Assembly (NCBI RefSeq): GCF_022539505.1
Contig: NC_061508.1
Coordinates: 345,973,484 to 346,037,483 of the forward strand
DNA: 64,000 bases
Source: Lolium rigidum
Taxonomy: Eukaryota > Streptophyta > Magnoliopsida > Poales > Poaceae
Reading direction: 5' to 3'
Made by a program: the position numbers and the translations under genes. Below are positions 45,561 to 56,069 of the stretch, piece after piece; the first letter of the stretch is position 1, and every line of letters begins with the position of its first letter. Below the pieces are notes generated by a model. The model searched no databases. It had not been told where the DNA came from and saw nothing but the letters and a program-made list of their open reading frames with translations.

Positions 45561-48080
45561 GCATCCCCAAGCTTAGTTCCTACTCGTCCTCGAGTAGGTA
45601 AATGATAAAAAGATAATTTCTGAAGTGACATGCTACCAACATAATCTTGATCATACTATTGTAAATCATATGAGATGAATGCAGCGATTCGAAGCAATGT
45701 TAATGCAATGAGTAAACAATTAATCATATAGCAAAGACTTTTCATGAATAGTACTTTCAAGACAAGCATCAATGAGTCTTGCATAAGAGTTACTCATAAA
45801 GCAATAAATTCTTAGTAAAGACATTGAAGCAACACAATGGAAGATTAAGTTTCAGCGGTTGCTTTCAACTTGTAACATGCATATCTTATGGATAGTTGTC
45901 AATGCAAAGTGATATAACAAGTGCAATAAGCAAGTATGTAAGAATCAATGCACAATTAATACAAGTGTTTGCTTCTAAGATAGAGAGAAATGGGTAAACT
46001 AACTCAACATAAAAGTAGAAGAAAGGCCCTTCGCAGAGGGAAGCATTGATTGCTATATTTGTGCTAGAGCTTTTATTTTGAAAACAAGAAACAATTTTGT
46101 CAATGGTAGTAATAAAGCATATGTATCATGTAAATTATATCTTACAAGTTGCAAGCCTCATGCATAGTATACTAATAGTGCCCGCACCTTGTCCTAATTA
46201 GCTTGGACTACCGGAATTATCGCAATGCACATGTTTTAACCAAGTGTCACAAAGGGGTACCTCTATGCCGCTTTGTACAAAGGTCTAAGGAGAAAGCTCG
46301 CATTGGATTTCTCGCTATTGATTATTCTCAACTTAGACATCCATACCGGGACAACATAGACAACAGATAATGGACTCCTCTTTTATGCATAAGCATGTAG
46401 CAACAATTAATTTTCTCATATGAGATTGAGGATATATGTCCAAAACTGAAACTTCCACCATGGATCATGGCTTTAGTTAGCGGCCCAATGTTCTTCTCTA
46501 ACAATATGCACGCTCTAACCATAAGGTGGTAGATCGCCCTTACTTCGGACAAGACGAACATGCATAGCAACTCACATGATATTCAACAAAGAGTAGTTGA
46601 TGGCGTCCCCGGGAACATGGTTATCGCACAACAAGCAACTTAATAAGAGATAAAGTGCATAAGTACATATTCAATACCACAATAGTTTTTAAGCTATTTG
46701 TCCCATGAGCTATATATTGCAAAGGTAGAGGATAGAAATTTAAAGGTAGCACTTCAAGCAATTTACTTTGGAATGGCGGAGAAATACCATGTAGTAGGTA
46801 GGTATGGTGGACACAAATGGCATAGTGGTTGGCTCAAGTATTTTGGATGCATGAGAAGTATTCCCTCTCGATACAAGGCTTAGGCTAGCAAGGTTGTTTG
46901 AAGCAAACACAAGCATAAACTAGTACATCAAAACTTACATAAAAGACATATTACAAGCATTATAAGACTATACATCGTCTTCCTTGTTGTTCAAACACCT
47001 CACTAAAAAATATCTAGACTCTAGAGAAACCACTCATGCAAACCAAATTTTAACAAGCTCTATGTATTTCTTCACTAATAGGTGCAATGTATATGATGCA
47101 AGAGCTTAAACAAGAGCACAACAATTGCCAAGTATCAAGTTATTCAAGACATCATACCAATTACTACATGTAGCATTTTCTCGTTTCCAACCATATAACA
47201 ATTAACGAAGCGGTTCCAACCTTCGCCATGAACATTAAAAGCTAAGAACACATGTGTTCATACGAACCAGCGGAGCGTGTCTCTCTCCCACACAAGCATT
47301 TATTCAAACAAGAACAAAAACAAGAAACATACGGACGCTCCAAGTAAAGTACATAAGATGTGACCGAATAAAAATATAGTTTCAAGAGAAGGAACCTGAT
47401 AATTTGTCGATGAAGAAGGGGATGCCTTGGGCATCCCCAAGCTTAGATGCTTGAGTTTTCTTGAAATATGCAGGGATGAACCCCCGGGTCATCCCCAAGC
47501 TTAGAGCTTTCACTCTTCTTGATCATATTGTATCATCCTCCTCTCTTGACCCTTGAAAACTTCCTCCACACCAAACTCGAAACAAACTCATTAGAGGGTT
47601 AGTGCATAATAAAAATTCACATGTTCATAGGTGACACAATCATTCTTAACACTTCTGGACATTGATCAAAGCTACTGGAAGTTAATAGAATAAAGAAATC
47701 CATCCCACATAGCAAAAGAAGCAATGCGAAATAAAAGGCAGAATCTGTCAAAACAGAACAGTCCGTAAAGACGAATTTTATTGAGGCACCAGACTTGCTC
47801 AAATGAAAATGCTCAAATTGAATGAAAGTTGCGTACATATCTGAGGATCACTCACGTAAATTGGCATAATTTTCTGAGTTACCTACAAAGAATTTTGCCC
47901 AGATTCGTGACAGCAAAGAAATCTGTTTCTGCGCAGTAATCCAAATCTAGTATGAACCTTACTATCAACGACTTTACTTGGTACAACAAAACACAAAACT
48001 AAGATAAGGAGAGGTTGCTACAGTAGTAAACAACTTCCAAGACACAAATATAAAACAAAGTACTGTAGCAAAATAACACA
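45561..48080 (-). other. Element E 3' noncoding region with internal polypurine motifs
   Basis: 2.5 kb without a supported ORF. The polypurine tract is at 45561-45576. Further copies of the motif lie at 47431-47446 and 47491-47504, and a perfect hairpin GGGGATGCC-TTG-GGCATCCCC at 47418-47438. The hairpin TGGGTTATCTCCCA at 48081-48094 marks the border to the ORF. Confidence 0.75.
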
Positions 48081-48136
48081 TGGGTTATCTCCCAAGAAGT
48101 TCTTTCTTTATAGCCATTAAGATGGGCTCAGCAGTT

Positions 48137-50710
48137 TTAATGATCCACTCGCAGGAAATAGTATTTGAAGCAAAAAGAGAGTATCATGAGGCAATTCAAA
48201 ACACATTTTAGTCTAACCCACTTCCTATGCAAAGGAATCTTGTACACAAATGAATTCATGAAGAACAAAGTGACAAGCATAAGAGGATAGAACACGAGTA
48301 AATTCAAGATTCTCAACATAAAGAGGGGAAACTTAATATTATTAAGATGCATATAACCATGTTTCCCTCTCTCATAATAACTTTCAGTAGCATCATTGAT
48401 GAAATCCACAATATACCCATCATTTAAAACATTCTTATCATGGTTCATATGCATAGAAGTATCATTAATTTTGGCATAAGAAGAGTTCTTCTCACTAATA
48501 GTAACTGGAGCAAGATCATTATCAAGAATTTGAACATGGTAAACAAGTTGCATATTAAGGGAATTGTTTTTGGTAATCCAATCATGACTATGACAAGTTT
48601 CATAAGGATAGTTATAACCTATATCATAGCATTTTTTATAATAATCATCAAAGATCGGAGGCACAGTGTCATCATAAGAAATAGAATAGTTATCTTTCAC
48701 AGTCGGTTTATCTGTGTCCACACCATCATTGTTATTAGAAGGAGATGTATCAAGAATATAATGACCAGTAGCAAAAGGATTTTCAAACACCTCTTCCCCA
48801 AGCTTAGAGCTTTCTATATCATTATGGGAGGAAGCATGGATAGCATCGACACTATGGCAATTATTATCATCTTCAGAATTAGTTTCCCGGAGATTTGTAA
48901 TATCAAAAGTAGTGTGCTCATTCAAATCATGATCGCTAATGTATGTAAAGGGCATAGGAAGATCATCGTATTCAGATTCATTATCACAATAATCATTAGG
49001 AGCAACATACTTACGGTTACCTAGCGTTATCTCATTCACGCGGGGATACGCCGTTACCTCTTTCTTTTTATTCTCCTTCTTCTTCTTCTTCTTCTTCTTC
49101 TTCTTCGTTCCGTTCTTCTTCTTCTTCTTCTTCTTCTTCTCTTCCTTCTCCTCGTTCCCTTCTTTAGGAGGAAGAGGCTTGAAGGGTGGCTTGTCCGCAT
49201 AACCTGATTTACTTTCAGAAACAATAGAAGAAACTTGGGAGGATCCCTCCTTTTCATTAATTAGTTGAAAACACACAGCGGTCCTATCATATTTTGGCAA
49301 GGTGTCATCTTCTAAAATATTTTGTATGTAAGTATTTGTATGGCTATTATCAATGCAATAAGAAAAACACCCATGCAGGACATCATCAATATCAAGATCA
49401 CTCATATGTAACAAAGAGATTTTCCGCGACAGTTCTTCACACCCCAAAAATAAAGTAAGTTCATCATGCTGATTAGGAGTAATTTCATCATCACAATACA
49501 AATTTGCAGCACTCATTGGGTTCAAATTATCATTGGAGGAGCATTGAAAATTAAAATGACCCACTTCATGGCAAACTTCACAAATAAAAGGATAGAGGGC
49601 ACAAACTTTTTTACCAAGATCATCTAGAGCCCTAAGCCACTTTCTAGTTTTTTCATTAGCATGATGGATACAATATTCATCTTTGATTTGATTAATTCCA
49701 CAAGGTCTATGTATTCCACAAAAATTAACACGCTTATAGGAAATAGCATTCCTAGGAGTTTGAGCATGCTTATTGCAATAATTAACAACAATTTCATTCT
49801 TCATGCAAGCCTCTTTAAAAGGTTCATGATACTTATCAAAATTCTTTTTAGGCAATTCAAAATGAGAAGCAAAGGCTTTATAAAGATTTGCAGCAACTTG
49901 AGAGTCAAGACCATAAGTAGCACTCATATTTCGAAATTTATCGGTATCCATAAAAGCTTCAATGCATTCATAATCATAATTTATACCCGACTCTTTACCT
50001 TTGCCGTTCTCCCATCCTTCAGCGTTGTCCTCAATCCGATCAAGAAGATCCCACCTAGCTTCAACCTCCTTGCTTGTGAAAGATCCCTCCGAACGGGCAT
50101 CCGAGATAGTCCTTGTGTTGTCCTGAAAGCCTCGCATAAAAATTGTTAACAATAACATTACGGGGAGCTCATGAATGGGACATTTGAGCATTAGTGACTT
50201 CAATCTCCCCCACGCTTGAGAAATACTCTCTCCATCACGAGGATAAAAGTTATAAATATAATTCCTATCAATATGCACTTCATGAGGAGGATAAAATTTA
50301 GAATAAAAGAGAGATGTAATTTCCTCCCAACCAAGAGAATGACTATTCTCCAACAATTTATACCAATGCGCCGCTTTACCAGTCAGCGAGAAAGAGAATA
50401 GCTTCTTCTTCACTTCATCCATAGAGATACTCGCACACTTGAATAACCCGCATAATTCATGCAAAAACTGTAAATGATCTCCAGGATGGACAGTTCCATC
50501 CCCTTTATAGCGGTTATCCATAACACGTTCAATAATTTTCATGGGTATCTTGAAAGAAGCACTTGCAGTAGGTGGATTTAAAGTATCACAAGCATTATTA
50601 GAGTTATAGCATATGGGAGATAAAGCATTATCAGAACAAATTTTCTCCCCTAAAGATGGGAAGCCAAAAAGATCACAGAAACTAGCTTCCCCAAGCTTAG
50701 ACTTATTCAT
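48137..50710 (-). CDS. gag: Element E Gag-like polyprotein (857 aa)
   Basis: A single open frame from the ATG at 50710. Residues about 55-190 are the Athila Gag domain ('KIIERVMDNRYKGDGTVHPGD', 'GKAAHWYKLLENS', 'AWGRLKSLMLKCPIHELP'). A Cys/His cluster 'CEVCHEVGHFNFQC' near residue 390 has the C-x2-C-x4-H-x4-C zinc-knuckle spacing. About 525-550 is a poly-Lys tract encoded by an in-frame TTC/GAA microsatellite (49075-49141). The second half is acidic, Asn/Asp-rich, and contains SSKLGEEVF. It ends with the hydrophobic module shared with the ORF of B, but in E the last codons are shifted and the frame stops about 22 codons before the hairpin. Immediately after 'HELP' about a dozen residues appear out of frame relative to C. 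There are no enzyme domains. Confidence 0.8.
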   Translation of the reverse strand: MNKSKLGEASFCDLFGFPSLGEKICSDNALSPICYNSNNACDTLNPPTASASFKIPMKIIERVMDNRYKGDGTVHPGDHLQFLHELCGLFKCASISMDEVKKKLFSFSLTGKAAHWYKLLENSHSLGWEEITSLFYSKFYPPHEVHIDRNYIYNFYPRDGESISQAWGRLKSLMLKCPIHELPVMLLLTIFMRGFQDNTRTISDARSEGSFTSKEVEARWDLLDRIEDNAEGWENGKGKESGINYDYECIEAFMDTDKFRNMSATYGLDSQVAANLYKAFASHFELPKKNFDKYHEPFKEACMKNEIVVNYCNKHAQTPRNAISYKRVNFCGIHRPCGINQIKDEYCIHHANEKTRKWLRALDDLGKKVCALYPFICEVCHEVGHFNFQCSSNDNLNPMSAANLYCDDEITPNQHDELTLFLGCEELSRKISLLHMSDLDIDDVLHGCFSYCIDNSHTNTYIQNILEDDTLPKYDRTAVCFQLINEKEGSSQVSSIVSESKSGYADKPPFKPLPPKEGNEEKEEKKKKKKKKNGTKKKKKKKKKKENKKKEVTAYPRVNEITLGNRKYVAPNDYCDNESEYDDLPMPFTYISDHDLNEHTTFDITNLRETNSEDDNNCHSVDAIHASSHNDIESSKLGEEVFENPFATGHYILDTSPSNNNDGVDTDKPTVKDNYSISYDDTVPPIFDDYYKKCYDIGYNYPYETCHSHDWITKNNSLNMQLVYHVQILDNDLAPVTISEKNSSYAKINDTSMHMNHDKNVLNDGYIVDFINDATESYYERGKHGYMHLNNIKFPLFMLRILNLLVFYPLMLVTLFFMNSFVYKIPLHRKWVRLKCVLNCLMILSFCFKYYFLRVDH
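49075..49141. repeat. In-frame TTC microsatellite encoding poly-Lys
   Basis: Two long runs of CTT/TTC are separated by CGTTCCG. Read on the minus strand they give AAG/GAA-type codons translated mostly as Lys in the ORF of element E. Confidence 0.95.
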
Positions 50711-50989
50711 AGCATTAGCAGGTGATTGCGTTCATACCAATAATATTGCTACTAGCATGCAAATGAGGTTCCATAGGTTCTTTAATTTTCGCATCACACA
50801 ATTCATGTCTTAGCTTAGGAAATAAATTAAGAAGCTCATAGTTATATTCCATTATGCCTAACTAGTGTAAAACAAGAAACAAAAAGATGCAATTGCAGGA
50901 TCTAAAGGAAATAGCTTCGAGCACGCACACAATTGTGCCAGAAAAATACTGTTACCTGGAACCAGAGTATGAGTGCCTTTTACCTTTCC

Positions 50990-51007
50990 TCCCCGGCAAC
51001 GGCGCCA
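50990..51007 (-). other. Primer binding site of element E
   Basis: On the minus strand TGGCGCCGTTGCCGGGGA lies 10 bases from the LTR end at 51018. Confidence 0.85.
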
Positions 51008-51017
51008 GAAAATAGCT

Positions 51018-51112
51018 TGATGTCTACGCCCCCTCCTTTTCCTGTAGACAGTGTTGGGCCTCCAAGAGCAGAGGTTTGTAGAACAGCAGCAAGTTTCCCT
51101 TAAGTGGATCAC
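51018..51112 (-). repeat. Element E 5' LTR, truncated by insertion of element I
   Basis: It is identical to 44147-44241 as far as read, then breaks after GGATCAC where the other copies continue CCAAGG. The rest is expected beyond the window. Confidence 0.88.
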
Positions 51113-54100
51113 TGTGACGCCCCGGAACCGGTACCATGAGGATTCCAGCGATCCCACCGAAATCCGCACGATATCGATTCAGAGACGCCCTCCGACACGA
51201 CGTGCGCGACGAATCACACACGTGATGCCAGAGGAATTAACAAGAGCAGTAACATTACAACAGGATTACAATAGAGCCCACAAAAAACATATATTACAAC
51301 AACAACTCCAATGAGTCAAGATACAAATATACAAGATCCGAATCATACAGAAGATCGAATACGTCCGAGTACGGACAAGATACAAATTGGACTAAGAGTC
51401 CTGAAGATAACTAGTGGCGTCCATAACCCTGCCCAGGCCAAGCCGGAAGGGTAACCTTGCTAACGTCATCTTCATCGAACATATCTTCGTACCTGCCCGG
51501 TTATATCCCGTAGAAGCAGCAATAAGTACGGGTTCGTACTTAACAAGACTTCAAGACGTATAAGCATTCGTCAACCAGTCGTCCTTTGTACTTGAGGCAC
51601 GCAGGGGACTTAGAGGACGCAAGAGAAACATCATAGGCAATATGGTGGAGTTAAGCGGCAGCGCGCAAGCACTAAAAACCTATAGAGACACTCTACAACA
51701 TTCGTCTAATCAGAGAAGGTGAGAGAGCGTACAAACTAACAGTTCTATACTCTGCAAACATAACACAGCCGATGTGTTCCCCCTTCGCAAAGAGGTACTT
51801 ATAAAGGCACTCACACTGTTGACAAGTTTTAACCAGTTATTATTTAAGTTGTTCTATCTTACTATGCAAGTTATTAGTATTGAAACAACAGGTGTAAGTT
51901 GTCTATGGTCAAGTCATACAGCTCCAAGTCGTCCATAACCGCGGACACGGCTTATCGATAAGATTGTAACCCTGCAGGGGTGCCCAAATGTGCCCACACG
52001 CACGCTCAACCCACTTACGACAGGTGGATATCACAACACGCACTCTCCTTCACTACAACAATGTCCAGGAAGCCACCTAACTAAGTTAACCCGTTTCAGA
52101 GCCCGATCGGAACTCTAACGCGGACCTAGCTGTTGCGAGAACGGCTAAGAGGATCAGAGCCCACTAGAGGATGACCTCTTAACAATACGTGCCGCACCTA
52201 CGGACGTGCAAGAGACAACGGGGATACAAGGCAACAAGGCTTCCCCAAAAGTAACATCATATCATCTGACCACAAAGAAACAAGCTTGCACGCCCGGGAG
52301 AAACAAAACAAATATCCAAACTAGTTGTGGCCACTGGACAAGACTGTAGATTACGGCAGTGGTCGAGGGGAGACCCGGTAAGCATACCCACGTGTGGTTA
52401 GAGCGCTCAGTCTCGGAACAGATACCAAGAACGCGGGTCCTAAATTATTTAGGAAACACAAGTGAGCCGTCACAAAACGAGCAGCTGACCCACCGATGCC
52501 TCCGCTGAACAATTATCAACAACTAAAGTAACCATGATTCTTCCCAACATATAACCCGATAAGGTAACAACAACGGTAACAAGATAAAACAGCACTAGCA
52601 TGCACTACGACTCGCAAGGGCAGACTCGATAACCAAACAATAGCTGTAGGAGGTGGTGGTGGCAATATAGGCTGCTTGAGGTAACAAGTGGAAGGGACAC
52701 GTGACAAGAACGCAACTCAAGGATAGCATGAGGGAGAAGGCAAAATAAAATAGGTAAGCGACTTCTGCAGGGGCAGGAGTATAAGGGAAAATGCTTGCCT
52801 GTTAAAGCTTGCCGAGGAACATCCGGAGAACTTGTCGTATCTCACCGCACCACTTTGCGATCCTATCCGGGAAGAAGCAAATGCTGGAACACACAACGTA
52901 TGCAAATCTTACTACTACGGATGAAGAACCGGCATGATGAAGATGATATGCATGACATGGCATAGATGGTGCAATGCAACTTATCCAATTTAAGCGGAAT
53001 CGGAATCCCGGACAAACAATTATTAGGTTCTAGTTATTTTTCTACCCCGCATATTTAATGTTGTTAAGCATGGCATAAACATGGCATGGGTGAGCTACGG
53101 CAAAATTAAATGGAACCGGGACAAAATAGCAATCCCGCACAATTCCATATTCAGTTATTAGGTGATTCGCTGTTTACCCAAACCCACATATGCAATGCAA
53201 CAGTAAGATATGCGATGCACACATGTATGAATGATGCAACAAGGGAGAGATGCAACAAGGTAGACGCACATATTTATAAAATAGGGCTTATGGTCGGAGT
53301 CTCACGGGATCGGAACAAGGATGGTCGCCGGGGCGGAGTGGAAGTGGCGGAAGTCGCCGACATCGAGGAAGTAGTCAATGCGTCGGATGCCGGGAAGTAG
53401 ACCTTGGCGGTGAGGCATCGACGGACCCAGCGTGGTTGTTGAAGTCGAACTTGAATCAGCGCCGAAATTGGAGAGGAACTTGTAGGAGAGGTAGCGTCGG
53501 CGAAGTAGTAGCGGCCGCGTCGGATAGAAACAAGCGGACACGGTCGCTGGGACAAATGGAAGCCAAAATTCGGACGGGTATTTTGTCGAATAGATGGCGG
53601 CTATCAAAACCGGACAAAAACTGGATAGGAAAGAGTGCTGCCGGCGCACGAACGAAGAGATGGTGTATTTTGGAGATTTGGACATGCGCTGGTCGGCCGG
53701 AACTGCTTGGCCTGCTGTTGTGGCGGTGCTGCTACTGTTTGTTGTTGTGCACGCGCGGAACAGACGGGACAAGGCAGCGAGACGCGCGCACATGAGTGCT
53801 GCCTAAGCTAGCATCAAGAAAGCTGTTGATGGCTCAACGATCAAGGCAAAATTGACCAAGGAAAGTAGACGTGTGGCTGGCTGATACATGCCTCGACTGT
53901 CCACGAAGCTGCGGCTTGCATGCACATGGAACGGAACAATACTGCAGGGAGCAAGGCGGGAGCAGTGCAGCGCTGCGCTGCTGCGGGCGAGCGGCGGCCA
54001 GCGCATGGCCCGAGGCGAGGCGGGCGAGCCAGAGCTGCGGCTTGGTGCCTTGCCGCGACGCATGCGCGGGCGAGAGCGGGGCCAGGGCGCGCGCGGGCGG

Positions 54101-54150
54101 GAGCCGAGCTGGGGCGGTAGATGGATTACGCGGATCGAGGCATGCAGGAG
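51113..54150 (-). mobile_element. Element I, LTR of a Ty3-type element related to J (partial)
   Basis: It starts TGTGACGCCCCGGAACC exactly at the break in element E and runs 3038 bases to the insertion of J. No ORF is supported. It shares with the J LTR an ordered set of structured words in the same orientation: TAAGTACG-GGTT-CGTACTTA (51523-51542), GTCCATAACCGCGGAC (about 51930), CTTATCGATAAG (51951-51962) and CCCTGCAGGG (51970-51979). A GC-rich block (about 53270-54140) lies at the place where the J LTR has its GC-rich promoter region. Orientation is inferred from this colinearity. Its right part is outside the window. Confidence 0.7.
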
Positions 54151-54508
54151 TGTCAACACCCGGATTTTTAAGTCCAGGTGCCTGTTATGTCATACATCGC
54201 AATCCCAGGAATATTGTTGTTGCGAGACATAACAGTTGAATATCATAAGTCATCATTCATTACATATCATAGTCGTCTTACAAATAGATCACATGATCCA
54301 ATATTACAATAATAGTTGAACTATTGTTTCAACACACATCACAAATACATAGCGGAAGCGTAGATCGAAGGGGACTCTATAGTCCACGAGGCCAACGCTT
54401 GACGTCGGGAGTGATCCTAGTTGTCGTAGACGTCCTCGCTGTCCTTCTTCCGGGTTCTGGTACTCCTCTTCATAGTCTGGCCATTTGAATAGCCAGGGAC
54501 AAAGCCAT

Positions 54509-54851
54509 GAGTACTTTAAAGTACTCGCAAACTAATACTAATGTAAGCACTATCAACTACAGTAAGGGGGTACTAAGCTCTAAGTTTATTTGCATAAAGC
54601 CAGTTTTAGTTCACAAACATTTAGTAAAAGCCTCTTCATTTGCTAACTAACTCAAGTGGGAACATTAGTGTCATTCCCACAACTCTGTTGTGATTCATGT
54701 CAAATTCACCATTCACCCTTTTCAAGTTCAAGTCACAAGTCACCCTTCACATGTCATATTTTGAAAATGGTCTGATGACGGAACAGTATGGCCTTTCCAA
54801 CCGTCCATAACCGTGGACGCGGCTATTCGAATAGATATACACTCTGCAGAG
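54509..54851 (-). repeat. Cluster of perfect palindromes in the transcribed part of the J LTR
   Basis: The 18-base GAGTACTTTAAAGTACTC is at 54509-54526, the 12-base CTATTCGAATAG at 54823-54834 and the 10-base CTCTGCAGAG at 54842-54851. CGTCCATAACCGTGGACG, with 5-bp arms, lies just before them at about 54801-54819. All recur in the right LTR (62396-62413, 62710-62721, 62729-62738). Confidence 0.9.
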
Positions 54852-56069
54852 GTCGTACACTTGTGCCACAACATTTGCAATAATCCGTCGAGGGTTAACG
54901 GCCTCGATTTACCACACTCCGTGTGCGGACTACCAACCATAACCTTTCACTTACCTACCCTAGTATAGGCATCTCTCCCCATGAGCTTGGCCTTCCAGTG
55001 AAGACAAACTGTCAGCCTGGGAACTGCACAGGGCTTGGGCCGGACATTCACCTCATATTCACGTCATATCACATCATTTCATATTTGGTTGGAGGCAGCC
55101 CTTGGCATAAGCCGATGACGCTTGTTTAGAGGGAGCCCATACTAAGATACATAAACTTCTAGTTAAGCCTTACCCATTTCAGGTATTGTGGGGGTACTTG
55201 TAAAAATTTGGAATGGTATCGCATCCGAACCCAACCATCAGTTTTGGTAAAATTCACCAAGTCATTCACCAGTCATATTCTCCTTCAAAATCTTTCAATA
55301 GAATGACTCCTCATTCCAAGGTTTTCAAAGTCATTTCATTTCACAAGTTCCCATCTAGAGTAGTCAATTTTATTTGTTAGCACTAGCAACTAGTCATGAG
55401 GGGTGCTAACTTAGCTTATAGCTTTCTAGGCTAAGTTTGATACTCTTGTAGTGTTCTATCTCTAGACCAAAGTTAACTATAAAAGCAAGTTATAATCATC
55501 AAAGTAAAAGCTTGTAAGAATAAAACTTGGGATGGGATCATGAAGCATAAAGTAAAAAGTAATGGTGCTTTGCTCGTGAGGAGCTTTGCACTCGGGTAGT
55601 CTTGCAAGAATATTAGCTTGCATTGGTAATAGCTTGCAAGAATACTAGCTTGCAAGGATGTTAGCTTGCAAAGGTGTTAGCTTGCCTTGGTTGAGGTGGT
55701 GGTCAAAGTTCTCTTCTTCTCCTTGGAAGTAGACCTCCTTCTCCTCTTGATACTCCTCGGTACTAGCGTCTAAAAACGAATACGAGGATACAATCACCAA
55801 ACAATTCATTGGCTATTCCAAATATCACATTTATTCACACAAACTAATCTATTCACATCATTAATACAATTTGGTGCATGGGTGGTATTGTTTTGAGGAA
55901 GAATAATTTCCTCTCATTTTATATGTGAATGATAGTTTCCATATAGTTCTTGAAGAATAATTTCCTCTCATTGAATCTTCTTTAAGATTTAATTTCTCAA
56001 ATCATCACACATGAATTTATGTTGACCTAAGTCAACCATTCAGCATCATCATTTGAGAAAATGATTTAA

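Larger units (their letters stand above)
44147..51112 (-). mobile_element. Element E, Athila-like retrotransposon with one long Gag-like ORF
   Basis: The left (3') LTR is 44147-45560, preceded by GGCAT (44142-44146) as candidate duplication. The 5' LTR starts at 51018 and is cut at 51112 by element I. Primer site 50990-51007, ORF 50710-48137, 3' noncoding region and polypurine tract next to 45560. It is on the minus strand. There is no protease, reverse transcriptase or integrase. The second duplication lies outside the window. Confidence 0.9.

Noticed and set aside
48440..49024. Plus-strand Ile/Arg-rich ORF opposite the E polyprotein
   Set aside because: It is a shadow of the Asn/Asp-rich minus-strand coding region.
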